Source of the DNA: DAHUYF01 sp963838385
GTDB taxonomy: Bacteria; Pseudomonadota; Alphaproteobacteria; ATCC43930; CGMCC-115725
Direction: 5' to 3'
DNA: 64,000 bases
Assembly: GCA_963838385.1 (NCBI GenBank)
Contig: CAWIRE010000005.1
Location: forward strand, 150,182 to 214,181
Part shown: in pieces, positions 52,651 through 61,070 of the stretch
Position numbering within the stretch: the stretch's first letter is position 1
Layout: each line of letters begins with the position of its first letter
The notes under the pieces: generated by a model
What the model was told of the DNA's origin: nothing
Seen by the model: the letters and a program-made list of their open reading frames with translations, nothing else
Databases searched by the model: none
Position numbers and translations under genes: made by a program

Positions 52651-53175
52651 TCAGGGATGGTCCGGTGTCGCCAGCGCCGAGCGGGTTTCCCGGGACATGA
52701 AGGTCTCGGCCCGGTCCCACGCCTCGTCGCTGTCTCCACGAAAGGTGAAGAGCCGGTTGAGGACGACGCGATCGGCGGCGATGTCGATGGCTTGAACCTG
52801 CGCCCATTGGATGAGCGTGCTCTGCTTGTGAATGCCCCCGATCACCAGAAACCTGGCACCCGCGTCCTTCGCGTCTCGAAGCAGATCGGAAGGCGTCGGT
52901 CCGTCACCCGCGCAGGGGGCGGGGCTGCACGAGACCGGCACCAGGTGAAACCGCTTATCCGTCGTGAAATCCCGCCTGAGCGCGGCCATGAGGGCTTGCA
53001 GCCGCCTCTGATGCGCCGCCGCCTGATCGGTAGGCTCGCCGGAGGTGTCGACATAGGCGAAATCCATGATGGCTACGCCGACGCCCTGCGCCGCGGGCTC
53101 GGCGTGGGCGAGCGCGGCGCTCAGGATAAGCCCGACGAAGGCGAGGCCGTGGCGAACAAAGCGGGATCGGAGCAT
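52651..53175 (-). CDS. exported DUF2380-like protein
   Basis: A 174-residue exported protein with a signal peptide (GLAFVGLILSAALAHA). The domain VAIMDFAYVDTSGEPTDQAAAHQRRLQALMAALRRDF and LRDAKDAGARFLVIGGIHKQSTLIQWAQVQAIDI matches DUF2380-like proteins and is distantly similar in layout to its downstream neighbour. Function is unknown. The ATG at 53175 is chosen as the first Met before a hydrophobic leader. It is divergent from the histidine kinase gene. Confidence 0.75.
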   Translation of the reverse strand: MLRSRFVRHGLAFVGLILSAALAHAEPAAQGVGVAIMDFAYVDTSGEPTDQAAAHQRRLQALMAALRRDFTTDKRFHLVPVSCSPAPCAGDGPTPSDLLRDAKDAGARFLVIGGIHKQSTLIQWAQVQAIDIAADRVVLNRLFTFRGDSDEAWDRAETFMSRETRSALATPDHP

Positions 53176-53389
53176 GCAGACCACCAAGTTGCGCAGCGGG
53201 GTGCGACGAGCGGCAAGGTCGCTACGATACGCCGCCCGGCATTGTCTCGAAGCAGACCGTTTCCCGAGAATGGCCGGGAAAATTTCCCGACCGCGCACGA
53301 CCCTGCAGGCGGCGCTTCCCATGGCGCCGGTTTTGCCGCTCAATGGCTGGAAGCGGCGCTCGCCGCTCCGCCGCCGGGGCCATCCGCCG

Positions 53390-54796
53390 ATGTGGACGCT
53401 CGCCAGGAGTGATCTGAAGTTCCGGTTGACGATGCGGATCGTCGCCCTGTCGGCGTGCTGCTTCGCCGCGACCTCGGCCTATGTCCTCTTGGACGCCGAG
53501 AGGGCCGCGCGCGCCAGGATCGGCTGGATCGCCGAGATCACGGCGAAGGATCTGGAACTGCAGCGTGCCAAGATGCACTGGGTGAACGACCCGTCCGCCG
53601 TGTTTCCCGATCTGCAGACGATTGCGGCCCCGCTCATGGCGCCCGGCCTGTGCATCGCCTACCGCGCACATGGCGGCGACATTCTCCAGCGCTTTTGCGG
53701 CGGCAGCCGGAGCGGCGACACCGATCCGCCGGTGGTGTTCGCGGCGCTCTACCGCGGGCTCTTCGATCCCGGGCGCGAGGCGGTGCGCCCCGTGCTGTTC
53801 CATGACGAAGACGTGGGCGAGGCCATGGCCTGGGTCGATCCGGCGACGCTCACGGCACAGGCCTGGCATGAGGCGAGCCGCCTGCTCGCCGTGATGGCCA
53901 TCCCGCTTCTGCTCCTGTGCGGCCTTGTCTATGCCGCCCTTGCGCGGGCGCTTCGCCCCACGCGGCTGATCCGCGCCGGTCTTGAGCGCATCGCCGCGAA
54001 CGACCTGTCGGCCCGCCTGCCGCCCTTCGATCTCGCGGAGCTTTCCGCGATCCGCGGCGTATTCAACCATCTCGCCGAAAGCCTCGAGACGACGCTCGCC
54101 GAGCGCGGCGAGCTGACGCGCCGGCTCATCGCCCTGCAGGATGACGAACGCCGGCATTTGGCTCGCGAGCTTCACGACGAGTTCGGACAGTGCCTCGCCG
54201 CCATCCGCGCTCTGGCCGCGTCCGTCGGCCAGACGGCGGCGCAGGACTGTCCCGCGCTTCTGTCCGAATGCGAAAGCATCGAGCGGACGGCCGCCCATAT
54301 GACGGAGACGCTGCGCGGCGCGCTCTTTCGGTTGCGGCCACCGGATGTCGATGAGCTCGGCCTCGCCGCGAGCCTGGAAGGCCTCGTCGCCGGATGGAAC
54401 GGCCGGACCCGAGGCCGCACCCGCTTCGAGATCGGGCTGTGCGGCGGCTTCGAGGATCTGCCGGCTGCCTTCAGCGCCGGCCTCTATCGCATTGCCCAGG
54501 AGGCGCTCACCAACGCGGCAAAGCACGCGGCGGCGACGCGGGTCGTTTTGCGGCTGGCCAGGCGCGGGCCGGCCGAGATCGAGCTGACCGTCGACGATGA
54601 CGGCAGGGCCGGCGACCCTGACCCGGGGGTCAAGCCCGGGTTGGGATTCCTCGGCATGCGCGAACGCGTCGCGACGCTGGGCGGCAGGCTGAGCTTCGAC
54701 GCCGGACGGACGCTGGGGCCCCGCTTGCGCGTCGTGATCCCCGTAAGGTCGGCCGCTTCCTGCGACAGCGGCGCGAGCGCGGAGTGCCCGGCGTGA
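53390..54796 (+). CDS. NarL-type sensor histidine kinase
   Basis: A membrane sensor kinase of about 468 residues. Two hydrophobic segments (IVALSACCFAATSAYVLL and LLAVMAIPLLLLCGLVYAALARAL) flank a periplasmic region and are followed by a HAMP linker. The HisKA_3 H-box is HLARELHDEFGQCLAAIRALA. A GHKL ATPase domain follows with IAQEALTNAAKHA, the DDDGR box and GFLGMRERVATLGGRL. It phosphorylates the regulator next to it. ATG 53390 is preferred to the far upstream frame start at 53066 because the latter overlaps the divergent gene; the exact start is uncertain. Confidence 0.9.
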   Translation: MWTLARSDLKFRLTMRIVALSACCFAATSAYVLLDAERAARARIGWIAEITAKDLELQRAKMHWVNDPSAVFPDLQTIAAPLMAPGLCIAYRAHGGDILQRFCGGSRSGDTDPPVVFAALYRGLFDPGREAVRPVLFHDEDVGEAMAWVDPATLTAQAWHEASRLLAVMAIPLLLLCGLVYAALARALRPTRLIRAGLERIAANDLSARLPPFDLAELSAIRGVFNHLAESLETTLAERGELTRRLIALQDDERRHLARELHDEFGQCLAAIRALAASVGQTAAQDCPALLSECESIERTAAHMTETLRGALFRLRPPDVDELGLAASLEGLVAGWNGRTRGRTRFEIGLCGGFEDLPAAFSAGLYRIAQEALTNAAKHAAATRVVLRLARRGPAEIELTVDDDGRAGDPDPGVKPGLGFLGMRERVATLGGRLSFDAGRTLGPRLRVVIPVRSAASCDSGASAECPA

Positions 54797-55461
54797 GCGA
54801 CGGCGGCAGGATCATGCTCGTCGACGATCACGCCGTCGTCCGCGAAGGATATCGCTCGGTTCTGCAAAAGCAGCCGGGATTGCGGGTCGTCGCCGAGGCG
54901 GACGACGGCGCGGCCGCCTATCGGCTCTTCAAGGAGACGCAGCCCGACCTCGTCATCATGGATCTGACCATGCCGGGCATCGGCGGCATCGAAGCGATCC
55001 GGCGCATCCGGCAATGGGACCCGGCCGCCCGCATCCTGGTGTTCACCATGCATCAGAATAGCGCCTTCGCCGTGCAGGCGATTCGCGCCGGCGCGAGAGG
55101 CTACGTCACCAAGACGAGCCCGCCCGAAGCCCTCGTGCGGGCGGTCTACGATGTGCTCGACGGACGGATCGCGCTGAGCCCGGATGTCGACCATGAGCTC
55201 GCGCTCAGCCGCCTTGCCGACGAGGCCGCCGCCGCCGACCTCCTGACCTCGCGGGAGTTCGAAGTCCTGCGCCTGCTGCTCGCGGCAAAGACGACGGAGG
55301 AAATCGCCGAGGTGCTCCATCTCAGCCCGAAGACGGTGGCCAATATGCGCTATCTCATCAAGTGCAAGCTTGGCGTCGGCTCGGATATCGAGCTTGTCCG
55401 GCTTGCGCTACGGCAGGGGCTCCTGATGCAGGCCGAGTTCGACGGGGACGAGCGCGTGTGA
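54793..55461 (+). CDS. NarL/FixJ family response regulator
   Basis: A two-domain regulator of about 222 residues: receiver (LVDDHAVVREGYRSVLQ, phosphoacceptor in LVIMDLTMPGIGG, Lys in GYVTKTSPPE) and a C-terminal LuxR-type helix-turn-helix (LTSREFEVLRLLLAAKTTEEIAEVLHLSPKTVANMRYLIKCKLG). The GTG at 54793 overlaps the kinase stop (GTGA) and has a GGAG eight bases upstream; GTG 54784 is an alternative. It forms a two-component system with the upstream kinase. Confidence 0.92.
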   Translation: MSDGGRIMLVDDHAVVREGYRSVLQKQPGLRVVAEADDGAAAYRLFKETQPDLVIMDLTMPGIGGIEAIRRIRQWDPAARILVFTMHQNSAFAVQAIRAGARGYVTKTSPPEALVRAVYDVLDGRIALSPDVDHELALSRLADEAAAADLLTSREFEVLRLLLAAKTTEEIAEVLHLSPKTVANMRYLIKCKLGVGSDIELVRLALRQGLLMQAEFDGDERV

Positions 55462-55679
55462 TGGACGCGGTGCGGCGGGTCCGGTCGGCGCCGCCCCGCT
55501 AGCAATCAAGCTCGACAGCGTCATCGCGCTGGGCCATCCTTTCAGTCGGCCAGGGCGATGGACGCATCGAATGGCCCAGAAGCCAAAAAAATGCATCGGA
55601 CCTGACGGATGACGGGATCAGAACCTTGATCACGTATCGCGAACGGGCCGGGCAATGACGATCCACGCGGGAGGAAACG

Positions 55680-56487
55680 ATGCCCAAGATCAAGGTCAAC
55701 GACATCACCATGAACTACGAGCAGCAGGGCACGGGAGAGCCGCTCGTCCTCATTCCCTATCTGGCGGCGGACAACGCCTGCTACGCCTTTCAGGTCGCGG
55801 ACTATGCCAAGCACTTCACCTGCATATCGCTCGATCCGCGCGGCGCCGGCGAGACCGACAAGCCGGCCGGCACCTACTCGACGCAATTGTTCGCCGACGA
55901 CGTCGCGGCGTTCATGCAGGCGCGCGGCATCGAGCGGGCGCACATCTCCGGTCTCTCCTTGGGCGCGGCAACCGGGATGTGGCTGGCGGCCAGGCACCCG
56001 GAAAAGGTCAAGTCGCTGTCGCTGCACAGCGCCTGGACCAAGTCGGACCCGTTTCTCAAGACCGTGGTGCAGGGCTGGCAGAGCCTGGCCAAGGGCCTGG
56101 GCAGCGTCACCGACATGGTGATCCAGGGCATCTTCCCCTGGTGCTTCACCCCGGAGCTCTACGCGGCGAAGCCCGACTATATCGACTCGCTCGCCGCCTT
56201 CGTGCGCAGCCGTCCGGCGCAGCCGCTCGAGGCCTTCCTGCGCCAGTCGGATGCGGTGATCGCTCACGATGCCGCCGCTGCGCTCGCCGGCGATCAAGGC
56301 GCCGACCCAGATCACCTTCGGCCGCCACGACATGGTCACCTCCACCCGCTTCGCCGACGCGATGAAGAACGGCATCGGCCGCAGCGAGATGACCGTCTTC
56401 GAGGGCTGCGCCCATGCGCCGATCTACGAGAACGTCGCCGAGTTCAACGACAGGACGCTGGGTTTTCTGAGGCGCAACGCCGGATAG
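55680..56487 (+). pseudogene. alpha/beta hydrolase, frameshifted
   Basis: A serine hydrolase of 268 residues after correcting one extra base within 56286-56290. The first 200 residues are typical: MNYEQQGTGEPLVLIPYLAADN, SLDPRGAGETDKPAGTYS and the nucleophile GLSLGAATG (G-x-S-x-G). The downstream frame supplies AIKAPTQITFGRHDMVTSTRFADAM and the catalytic His in EGCAHAPIYENV. The substrate is unknown. The displayed 347-residue frame runs on out of register past the true end and should not be used. It precedes the integrated element. Confidence 0.85.
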
Positions 56488-56554
56488 GCGGGCTGCGATC
56501 AGAAAGAAGAAATCGGGGAGTAAGGGTACGCCGCAGGCGCTGGGCATTTGTCAG

Positions 56555-56597
56555 GTCCCCGCCTGCGCGGGGACAATCGCCGCCTTTGGCGGCGATT
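56555..56597. terminator. two adjacent hairpins beside the attachment site
   Basis: GTCCCCGC/GCGGGGAC (56555-56574, loop CTGC) is followed directly by a longer hairpin with AATCGCCGCC and GGCGGCGATT arms and a three-base loop (56575-56597). Read on the minus strand, this follows the tRNA-Gln 3' end in the pre-insertion arrangement, so it was probably the tRNA terminator before the element inserted. It is also placed to terminate the alpha/beta hydrolase transcript. Confidence 0.65.
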
Positions 56598-56613
56598 GGC
56601 TGGGGGACTAGGA
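56596..56613. repeat. attachment site (distal end of the integrated element)
   Basis: The 18-base sequence TTGGCTGGGGGACTAGGA is repeated exactly at 63565-63582, where it forms the 3' end of tRNA-Gln. Paired copies at a tRNA gene with an adjacent tyrosine recombinase are the normal signature of site-specific integration. Confidence 0.9.
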
Positions 56614-56748
56614 CCCGGTCCCTAAAGCCAGACCCGCGGCCGCAGCCGCAGGGAGCCTCGCGCCGAGGCTCACAGAAGAACGCATCGTGCCACAGTACAG
56701 CGCCCCACGGAACGGGTTTGTGAGGCGTTCTGGGAGCGCGTCTGCGGT

Positions 56749-57225
56749 TTACGCGATCTGCTTGATGGTGCAGGGCGAGAAGTCTACGCCAGCTTCACGA
56801 AACATCTCGAGAGAAATGCCGCCATTCTTGTGAGTGTCTGACCCCGGGTTGTTCTTGGGATCCGGCTGGATCGCGACGACCCGTCTTACCCCAGCTTGGA
56901 TGATCATGGCGGCGCAAAGCGGGCATACAGGTTTCCCTTGAACGTATATCGTGCCGCCTCTTGCCTGCGTGCCTGCAAACAGCAGCGCATTCTGCTCCGC
57001 GTGAACGATCATCTTATTTTTGAGCTTCCCGTCTTTGAGCTTGTCCTCGTCGTCCTGTAGTCCTTGAGAAAATCCGTTATAGCCCAGAGCAACCAGCCAA
57101 TTGCGACGGTTCAATAATACCGCGCCCACTTGGGCCTTTGGGTCTTTCGACCAACTCGCGACAAACTCGGCAAGCTCGCTATATCTTTGATCCCACTTTT
57201 TGCTGATTTTTTTTTGCTTTGCCAT
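56749..57225 (-). CDS. dCMP/cytidine deaminase-family protein
   Basis: A 158-residue zinc-dependent deaminase of the deoxycytidylate-deaminase (ComEB/dCMP) type. Zinc ligands are in HAEQNALL (HAE at 75-77) and in PVCPLCAAMI (C101 and C104). The N-terminus is charged, starting MAKQKKISKKWDQRYSELAE. ATG 57225 follows a G-rich site; the frame runs on to 57312 but without support. It likely converts dCMP or a related nucleotide to the uracil form. Being the main cargo of the element, it may give the host a nucleotide-pool or antiphage advantage; this is inferred. Confidence 0.85.
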   Translation of the reverse strand: MAKQKKISKKWDQRYSELAEFVASWSKDPKAQVGAVLLNRRNWLVALGYNGFSQGLQDDEDKLKDGKLKNKMIVHAEQNALLFAGTQARGGTIYVQGKPVCPLCAAMIIQAGVRRVVAIQPDPKNNPGSDTHKNGGISLEMFREAGVDFSPCTIKQIA

Positions 57226-57259
57226 GGCTAGATTCCCCCCGCTTCCACTGGACAATAAG

Positions 57260-57523
57260 TCATTTTGAAATCTGGGAAAGATCGGCATGAGGGATGCAAG
57301 TGCCGATAACATCCGACTGCTTCACAACGAAATTCGCATCAGCCGTGTCTTCATCATGCCACTTCGTGATGCCTCCGTGCGGCTTCGCAGCGGCGTTAAG
57401 CATGTCCGTCCATTGACGGCGCATATTGTAATCTGCCTGCAGACAAGCAGTGAGGCTGTCATACATCAGATTGGTTTTAACCGGCCCGAGACCGAAGACG
57501 ACAACCACGAGCATCCACTTCAT
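57260..57523 (-). CDS. small exported protein, unknown function
   Basis: An 87-residue protein with a short signal peptide-like start (MKWMLVVVVFGLGP) and two cysteines plus a His/Asp-rich tail. I do not recognise it, but small exported proteins of this type are common in mobile elements. A GGGAGG ribosome-binding site precedes ATG 57523. It lies upstream of the deaminase gene on the same strand and is probably co-transcribed with it. Confidence 0.65.
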   Translation of the reverse strand: MKWMLVVVVFGLGPVKTNLMYDSLTACLQADYNMRRQWTDMLNAAAKPHGGITKWHDEDTADANFVVKQSDVIGTCIPHADLSQISK

Positions 57524-57602
57524 CGTTCCCTCCCACAATTAGAAGTTCCACCCTATCTGGCGCGCGCCCGGACGCCTATACTTTTGGTAAGCGGGGAGGG
57601 CG

Positions 57603-57881
57603 ATGATGTCAATTAACCAACATGTAATGGAGATGGAAGACGCCGCTAGGTCGGCCGTGCTGCAAGTAAAAGCGGTTGAACCTTGCCCTATCCATAGACA
57701 TGTGCTCATCCGGATCGGCGACCACAACGCCGAGCGACATGCCTATGCTCGCGCCACGACCATGCTTAAGCGGGACGGCACGATGTTTAAGCGCGAGGAC
57801 CTTATGGCGGCCATTAAGAACGAGCTTGATATGGCCGCCGATGGCGAATGTCCGGAATGCGCTCAATTGAAGGACGCCTGA
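57603..57881 (+). CDS. small protein with Cys-rich ends, unknown function
   Basis: A 92-residue soluble protein with CPIHRHVLI near the middle and a C-terminal CPEC motif, which together could bind a metal ion. I do not recognise the family. A GGGAGG site lies just before the two adjacent ATG codons (57603 and 57606). It is divergent from the exported-protein gene and reads toward the ATPase gene. Confidence 0.65.
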   Translation: MMSINQHVMEMEDAARSAVLQVKAVEPCPIHRHVLIRIGDHNAERHAYARATTMLKRDGTMFKREDLMAAIKNELDMAADGECPECAQLKDA

Positions 57882-58364
57882 CGCCCCCGAATAGGTGGGC
57901 GCGCTCGGTGCCGCGATCACCCTCGGACCTGCCTCAAGCGTAGCGGGGTCAAGGGGTGGCCATAGGCCGACCGCCGTAGGCGGCGCGTGGCGCCCTTGAC
58001 GCCGCGAAGCGTTCACGCTCTCGCAGGGGTGCGGGTCATACCCGCACCCCTGCCGCGCGGCGAGCGCCCTTGCCTTCTCGCATCTTGTCCGGGCCATCGA
58101 CGGCCGCCGCCATCTTGCTGGCCCGCCGGCCTCTCAAACCTCGCGTCTGCGCCGCATTCGACGAAAATTGTAAGCGAAAATTTGTCGGCGGTTTGTCGAC
58201 GCCTTGTCGACACGACGCATCCCCGTAAAATCAATGGCTTAGAGCGGGGTCTCGACGCCGGTGCCGACGCGCCAGGCGCACCGATTTAGGGTTTACGGCG
58301 GATGGAACCATCTCCGTGAGTGATGCGACGTGGATCGCAGCACATTCCGCAAGGACCGCTTCCC
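57882..58364. other. non-coding region with hairpin and phased repeats
   Basis: These 483 bases hold no gene I can support. They contain a perfect 14-bp hairpin at 58023-58053 (arms GCAGGGGTGCGGGT and ACCCGCACCCCTGC, loop CAT) with no U-tract. Three copies of TTGTCG are spaced exactly 11 bases apart at 58182, 58193 and 58204, preceded by two GAAAATT copies. The pattern suggests a protein-binding or replication control site upstream of the ATPase gene. Confidence 0.55.
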
Positions 58365-59732
58365 ATGAAACCCAAGGCGAAGAAGGCCGGCTCACTGGGG
58401 CCGGTGCAACTCGATCTCATCGAGTGGCTGGCGCAACAGCCGGAACCGACGGAGAGCCAGACCGACGCGATCCGCGCGGCATTGGCGATCAAACCGGCCA
58501 TCGTTTCCGACCGCATCGAGGGGATTACACCGCCCGGCACCATCCTCGACGATGTGGTGTCGCTCTTTCGGCGGACGACCGACTTTCCGCTCGAAATCCC
58601 CGCCTTCATCACCCTCTACATCGTGGCGGCCTCGGCGCTCGACCGCGGCGTGCGGCTGCGTGTGACCGGCCAGTCGGTCTATCCCGATCTGTGGGCGGTC
58701 TGTCTCGCGGGCAGCGGCGCGGGCAAGACCGTCTCGGTGCAGACGCTGCGTCGGATCATCGCGTTCCGGGAAATGCCGGATGCTGCCAGCTCCGCCATGT
58801 GGCATCAGCTCATGCTGGAGCACAACCGCAGCGCATGGTTCCGCGACGAGTTCGCCCAGCTCATGAAGGCGATCGAGACGCAGAGCTACATGCAGGAGAT
58901 GCGGGGCTATCTCTTGCAGCTTCACGACAACACGCCGATCGCTCGCCGCACTAAGCAGGGAGGCGACGCTGTGATCGACGACCCCGCGCTCGTGATCTTC
59001 GGCACGACCGTGGACGAGACGTTCCGGGACTGCATCTCCGTCGAGGCGATGCTGGACGGGTTCATGCAGCGCTTCCAGATCGTCTACGGCGACCGCGATC
59101 CGGGCCGCACGCCCGACATGTTCCCGCTCTACCGGGTCGCGACCGATGAGAACCTCGATCCGCTGAGAAAGGCGTGGTCGCGGATCGATCCCGCTGCCTG
59201 GCTCCCGGAATACATCGTCAAGGACGACGGAGAACAGGCATTCGAGCGCCTGTTCCGCGACTTGTTCGCCCGGTTCGACCACATCCCGCCGAGCTTCTTT
59301 CGGCGCGTGATGTGGCGCGCGTTCAAATACGCGCTCGTCTACCACCTGATCCTCGGCAAAGCGGCCGAGCCCGAGATCGACGCCGAGGACCTGCAATGGG
59401 CCGCGCGTGTTTCCGCGGTGCATCTCGGCGATGCCCGCCGCCTCCTGGACGGCTACAACGTCTCCAAGTTGGAGCAACTGATCCAGCGCGCGGAAACTGT
59501 CCGCGACCGGATCAAGAAGGAGCAGGGGCGCCCCCTCACGACCCGCGACGTGATCCGGCTCGTGCGCGGCGTCGAGAACGCGAACGTCGCCGCGTTCATC
59601 CTCCGAGAGGTGCAGCCGGGCATTCCTGTCCCCACGCCGCGGACGCGTCGGACGCGGGCAGGAAGGGGAGCGCATCGCATCACGCGCAAAGGTCGGCGCG
59701 CGGCGGATCAACATCGACGCGCCGGACGATGA
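58365..59732 (+). CDS. DUF3987-family P-loop ATPase, probable replication or primase-associated protein
   Basis: A 455-residue protein with a Walker A motif AGSGAGKT at residues 115-122 and the DUF3987-like blocks PDLWAVCLAGSGAGKTVSVQ and RDEFAQLMKAIETQSYMQEMRGYLLQLHDNTPIARRTKQGG. Family proteins occur in plasmids, integrative elements and phages, and are often linked to replication. An AAGGA site precedes ATG 58365. The C-terminus becomes very Arg-rich, and in the +1 frame an acidic tail (INIDAPDDEASQASVP) runs on to a stop at 59832, so the true end may lie there. Confidence 0.75.
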   Translation: MKPKAKKAGSLGPVQLDLIEWLAQQPEPTESQTDAIRAALAIKPAIVSDRIEGITPPGTILDDVVSLFRRTTDFPLEIPAFITLYIVAASALDRGVRLRVTGQSVYPDLWAVCLAGSGAGKTVSVQTLRRIIAFREMPDAASSAMWHQLMLEHNRSAWFRDEFAQLMKAIETQSYMQEMRGYLLQLHDNTPIARRTKQGGDAVIDDPALVIFGTTVDETFRDCISVEAMLDGFMQRFQIVYGDRDPGRTPDMFPLYRVATDENLDPLRKAWSRIDPAAWLPEYIVKDDGEQAFERLFRDLFARFDHIPPSFFRRVMWRAFKYALVYHLILGKAAEPEIDAEDLQWAARVSAVHLGDARRLLDGYNVSKLEQLIQRAETVRDRIKKEQGRPLTTRDVIRLVRGVENANVAAFILREVQPGIPVPTPRTRRTRAGRGAHRITRKGRRAADQHRRAGR

Positions 59733-59907
59733 GGCGTCGCAGGCGTCAGTGCCGATCTGTCTGCTGGCGGCCGGCATCGCGATGCGCCTCAGCGGCTGGC
59801 GCGCGGGGGGTGTCGGGGCGGCCACGCCCTGACCCGGGGTGGTCGGGGCCGGTGCTCCGACGCGGCGCAGCGCGCCGCAGCGGGTCGAGGGCGCAGCCCC
59901 GCCCACG

Positions 59908-59951
59908 GGCAGAGGGGCGGCCTCTTGGCCGCTCCTCTGCCGTAGTGGGTA
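59908..59951 (+). other. putative oriT of the MobV-type element
   Basis: A near-perfect 15-bp inverted repeat (arms GGCAGAGGGGCGGCC and GGCCGCTCCTCTGCC, one mismatch, loop TCTT) occupies 59908-59941. One base later comes TAGTGGGTA at 59943-59951, which resembles the TAGTGTG/TTA nick region of the MOBV prototype plasmid pMV158. It lies about 95 bases upstream of the relaxase gene, the normal place for a MobV oriT. Confidence 0.55.
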
Positions 59952-60044
59952 CGGTTCCCGCCGCTGACCGCGTCGGGGCCGGTCGCAGTTGCGGCGGCTC
60001 CGGTCCGCTTCCATCTCGCCGAGGCATCGGCCGCGGAGGAGAGG

Positions 60045-61061
60045 ATGGGGCCTTTCGCCATCCTGCGCATCGCGAAGGTCAAGTCATGGGGCGAGCTGCG
60101 CACGCACGCGGGCCACAACATGCGCTTGCCGGGACATGCGCCGCCGAACGCCGATCCCGAGCGCGGGATCGAGCTGCTCGTCGGCTCGCGGGATGTGGTC
60201 GCGGACGTCCGCCGCAGGATGATCGATGCCGGCCTCGATCCAGACCGCCAGAAAAAGGGCACGGTGCTGGCTGTCGAGGTGCTGCTGACGGCCTCGCCCG
60301 AGTATTTCCGCCCAGGCCGCGCGCACGAAGCCGGATCGTGGGATGCGGATCGCTTCGCGGCATGGCGCGATGCGTCGCTCGAATTCCTGCGCGCCACCTG
60401 GGGCGCGTGCCGGGTCGCCAACGTCGTCGCCCATCTCGATGAGGCGACCCCTCACTTGAGCGCCAGCCTCTGCCCTATCGATACGACGCCGCGGCGCCGC
60501 GGACCTGCCGTTCGGCTCAACGCCGCCCGGTGGTTTGACGGTGCCGCGAAGCTCTCGAAACTCCAAGACGCCTACGCTGCGACGGTGGCTCCGCTCGGGC
60601 TCGCGCGCGGGATCAAGGGATCGAAGGCGCACCACGAAGACATCCGCCGTTGCTATGCGACGACGAAGAGCGATGCCGAGGCCGCCAGCCGTGCCGCGAC
60701 GCTCGCCGCCATAGCGTTGGGCGATGCGGCACGCGCCCGGGCGGAAGCAGAGGCCGCGCGCGAAGCGGCGGCCGTCGAGCGAGCCCGTGCGGCGGCGCTG
60801 TGCGCCGGCATCGAGGCGTTCGCCGAGGGTGAGGTGCTGGCCGCAAGCGGCGACGCATCTGCGCCGACTTTCCGCATCGCTCCGGCGATGCCGTCGCCGG
60901 AGCGGGAAGCGCTGCGTCGCCGGCTGGCACCGGCCTGGGCGGAGGTGTGGGCCTTTGTCGCCCGCGTCGCATCGCGCGTTGATGCCGCAGCGGTGGCGGC
61001 GCGTGCCGCCATGATGCTCGGCCGCGGGCGGCGCGCGCCGGAGCGTGCTCTCGAACGGTGA
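60045..61061 (+). CDS. MobV/Pre-type plasmid relaxase
   Basis: A 338-residue mobilization relaxase. The family metal-binding motif H-x-D-E-x-x-P-H is present as HLDEATPH at residues 130-137, and the N-terminus AILRIAKVKSWGELRTHAGHNMR fits MobV motif I. The C-terminal part (about 205-275) is a long Ala/Glu-rich coiled coil. It would nick the oriT strand and pilot the element into a recipient using a helper conjugation system. It starts at ATG 60045, 94 bases after the candidate oriT, and the small gene at 61071 follows. Confidence 0.88.
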   Translation: MGPFAILRIAKVKSWGELRTHAGHNMRLPGHAPPNADPERGIELLVGSRDVVADVRRRMIDAGLDPDRQKKGTVLAVEVLLTASPEYFRPGRAHEAGSWDADRFAAWRDASLEFLRATWGACRVANVVAHLDEATPHLSASLCPIDTTPRRRGPAVRLNAARWFDGAAKLSKLQDAYAATVAPLGLARGIKGSKAHHEDIRRCYATTKSDAEAASRAATLAAIALGDAARARAEAEAAREAAAVERARAAALCAGIEAFAEGEVLAASGDASAPTFRIAPAMPSPEREALRRRLAPAWAEVWAFVARVASRVDAAAVAARAAMMLGRGRRAPERALER

Positions 61062-61070
61062 GGTGATGCC

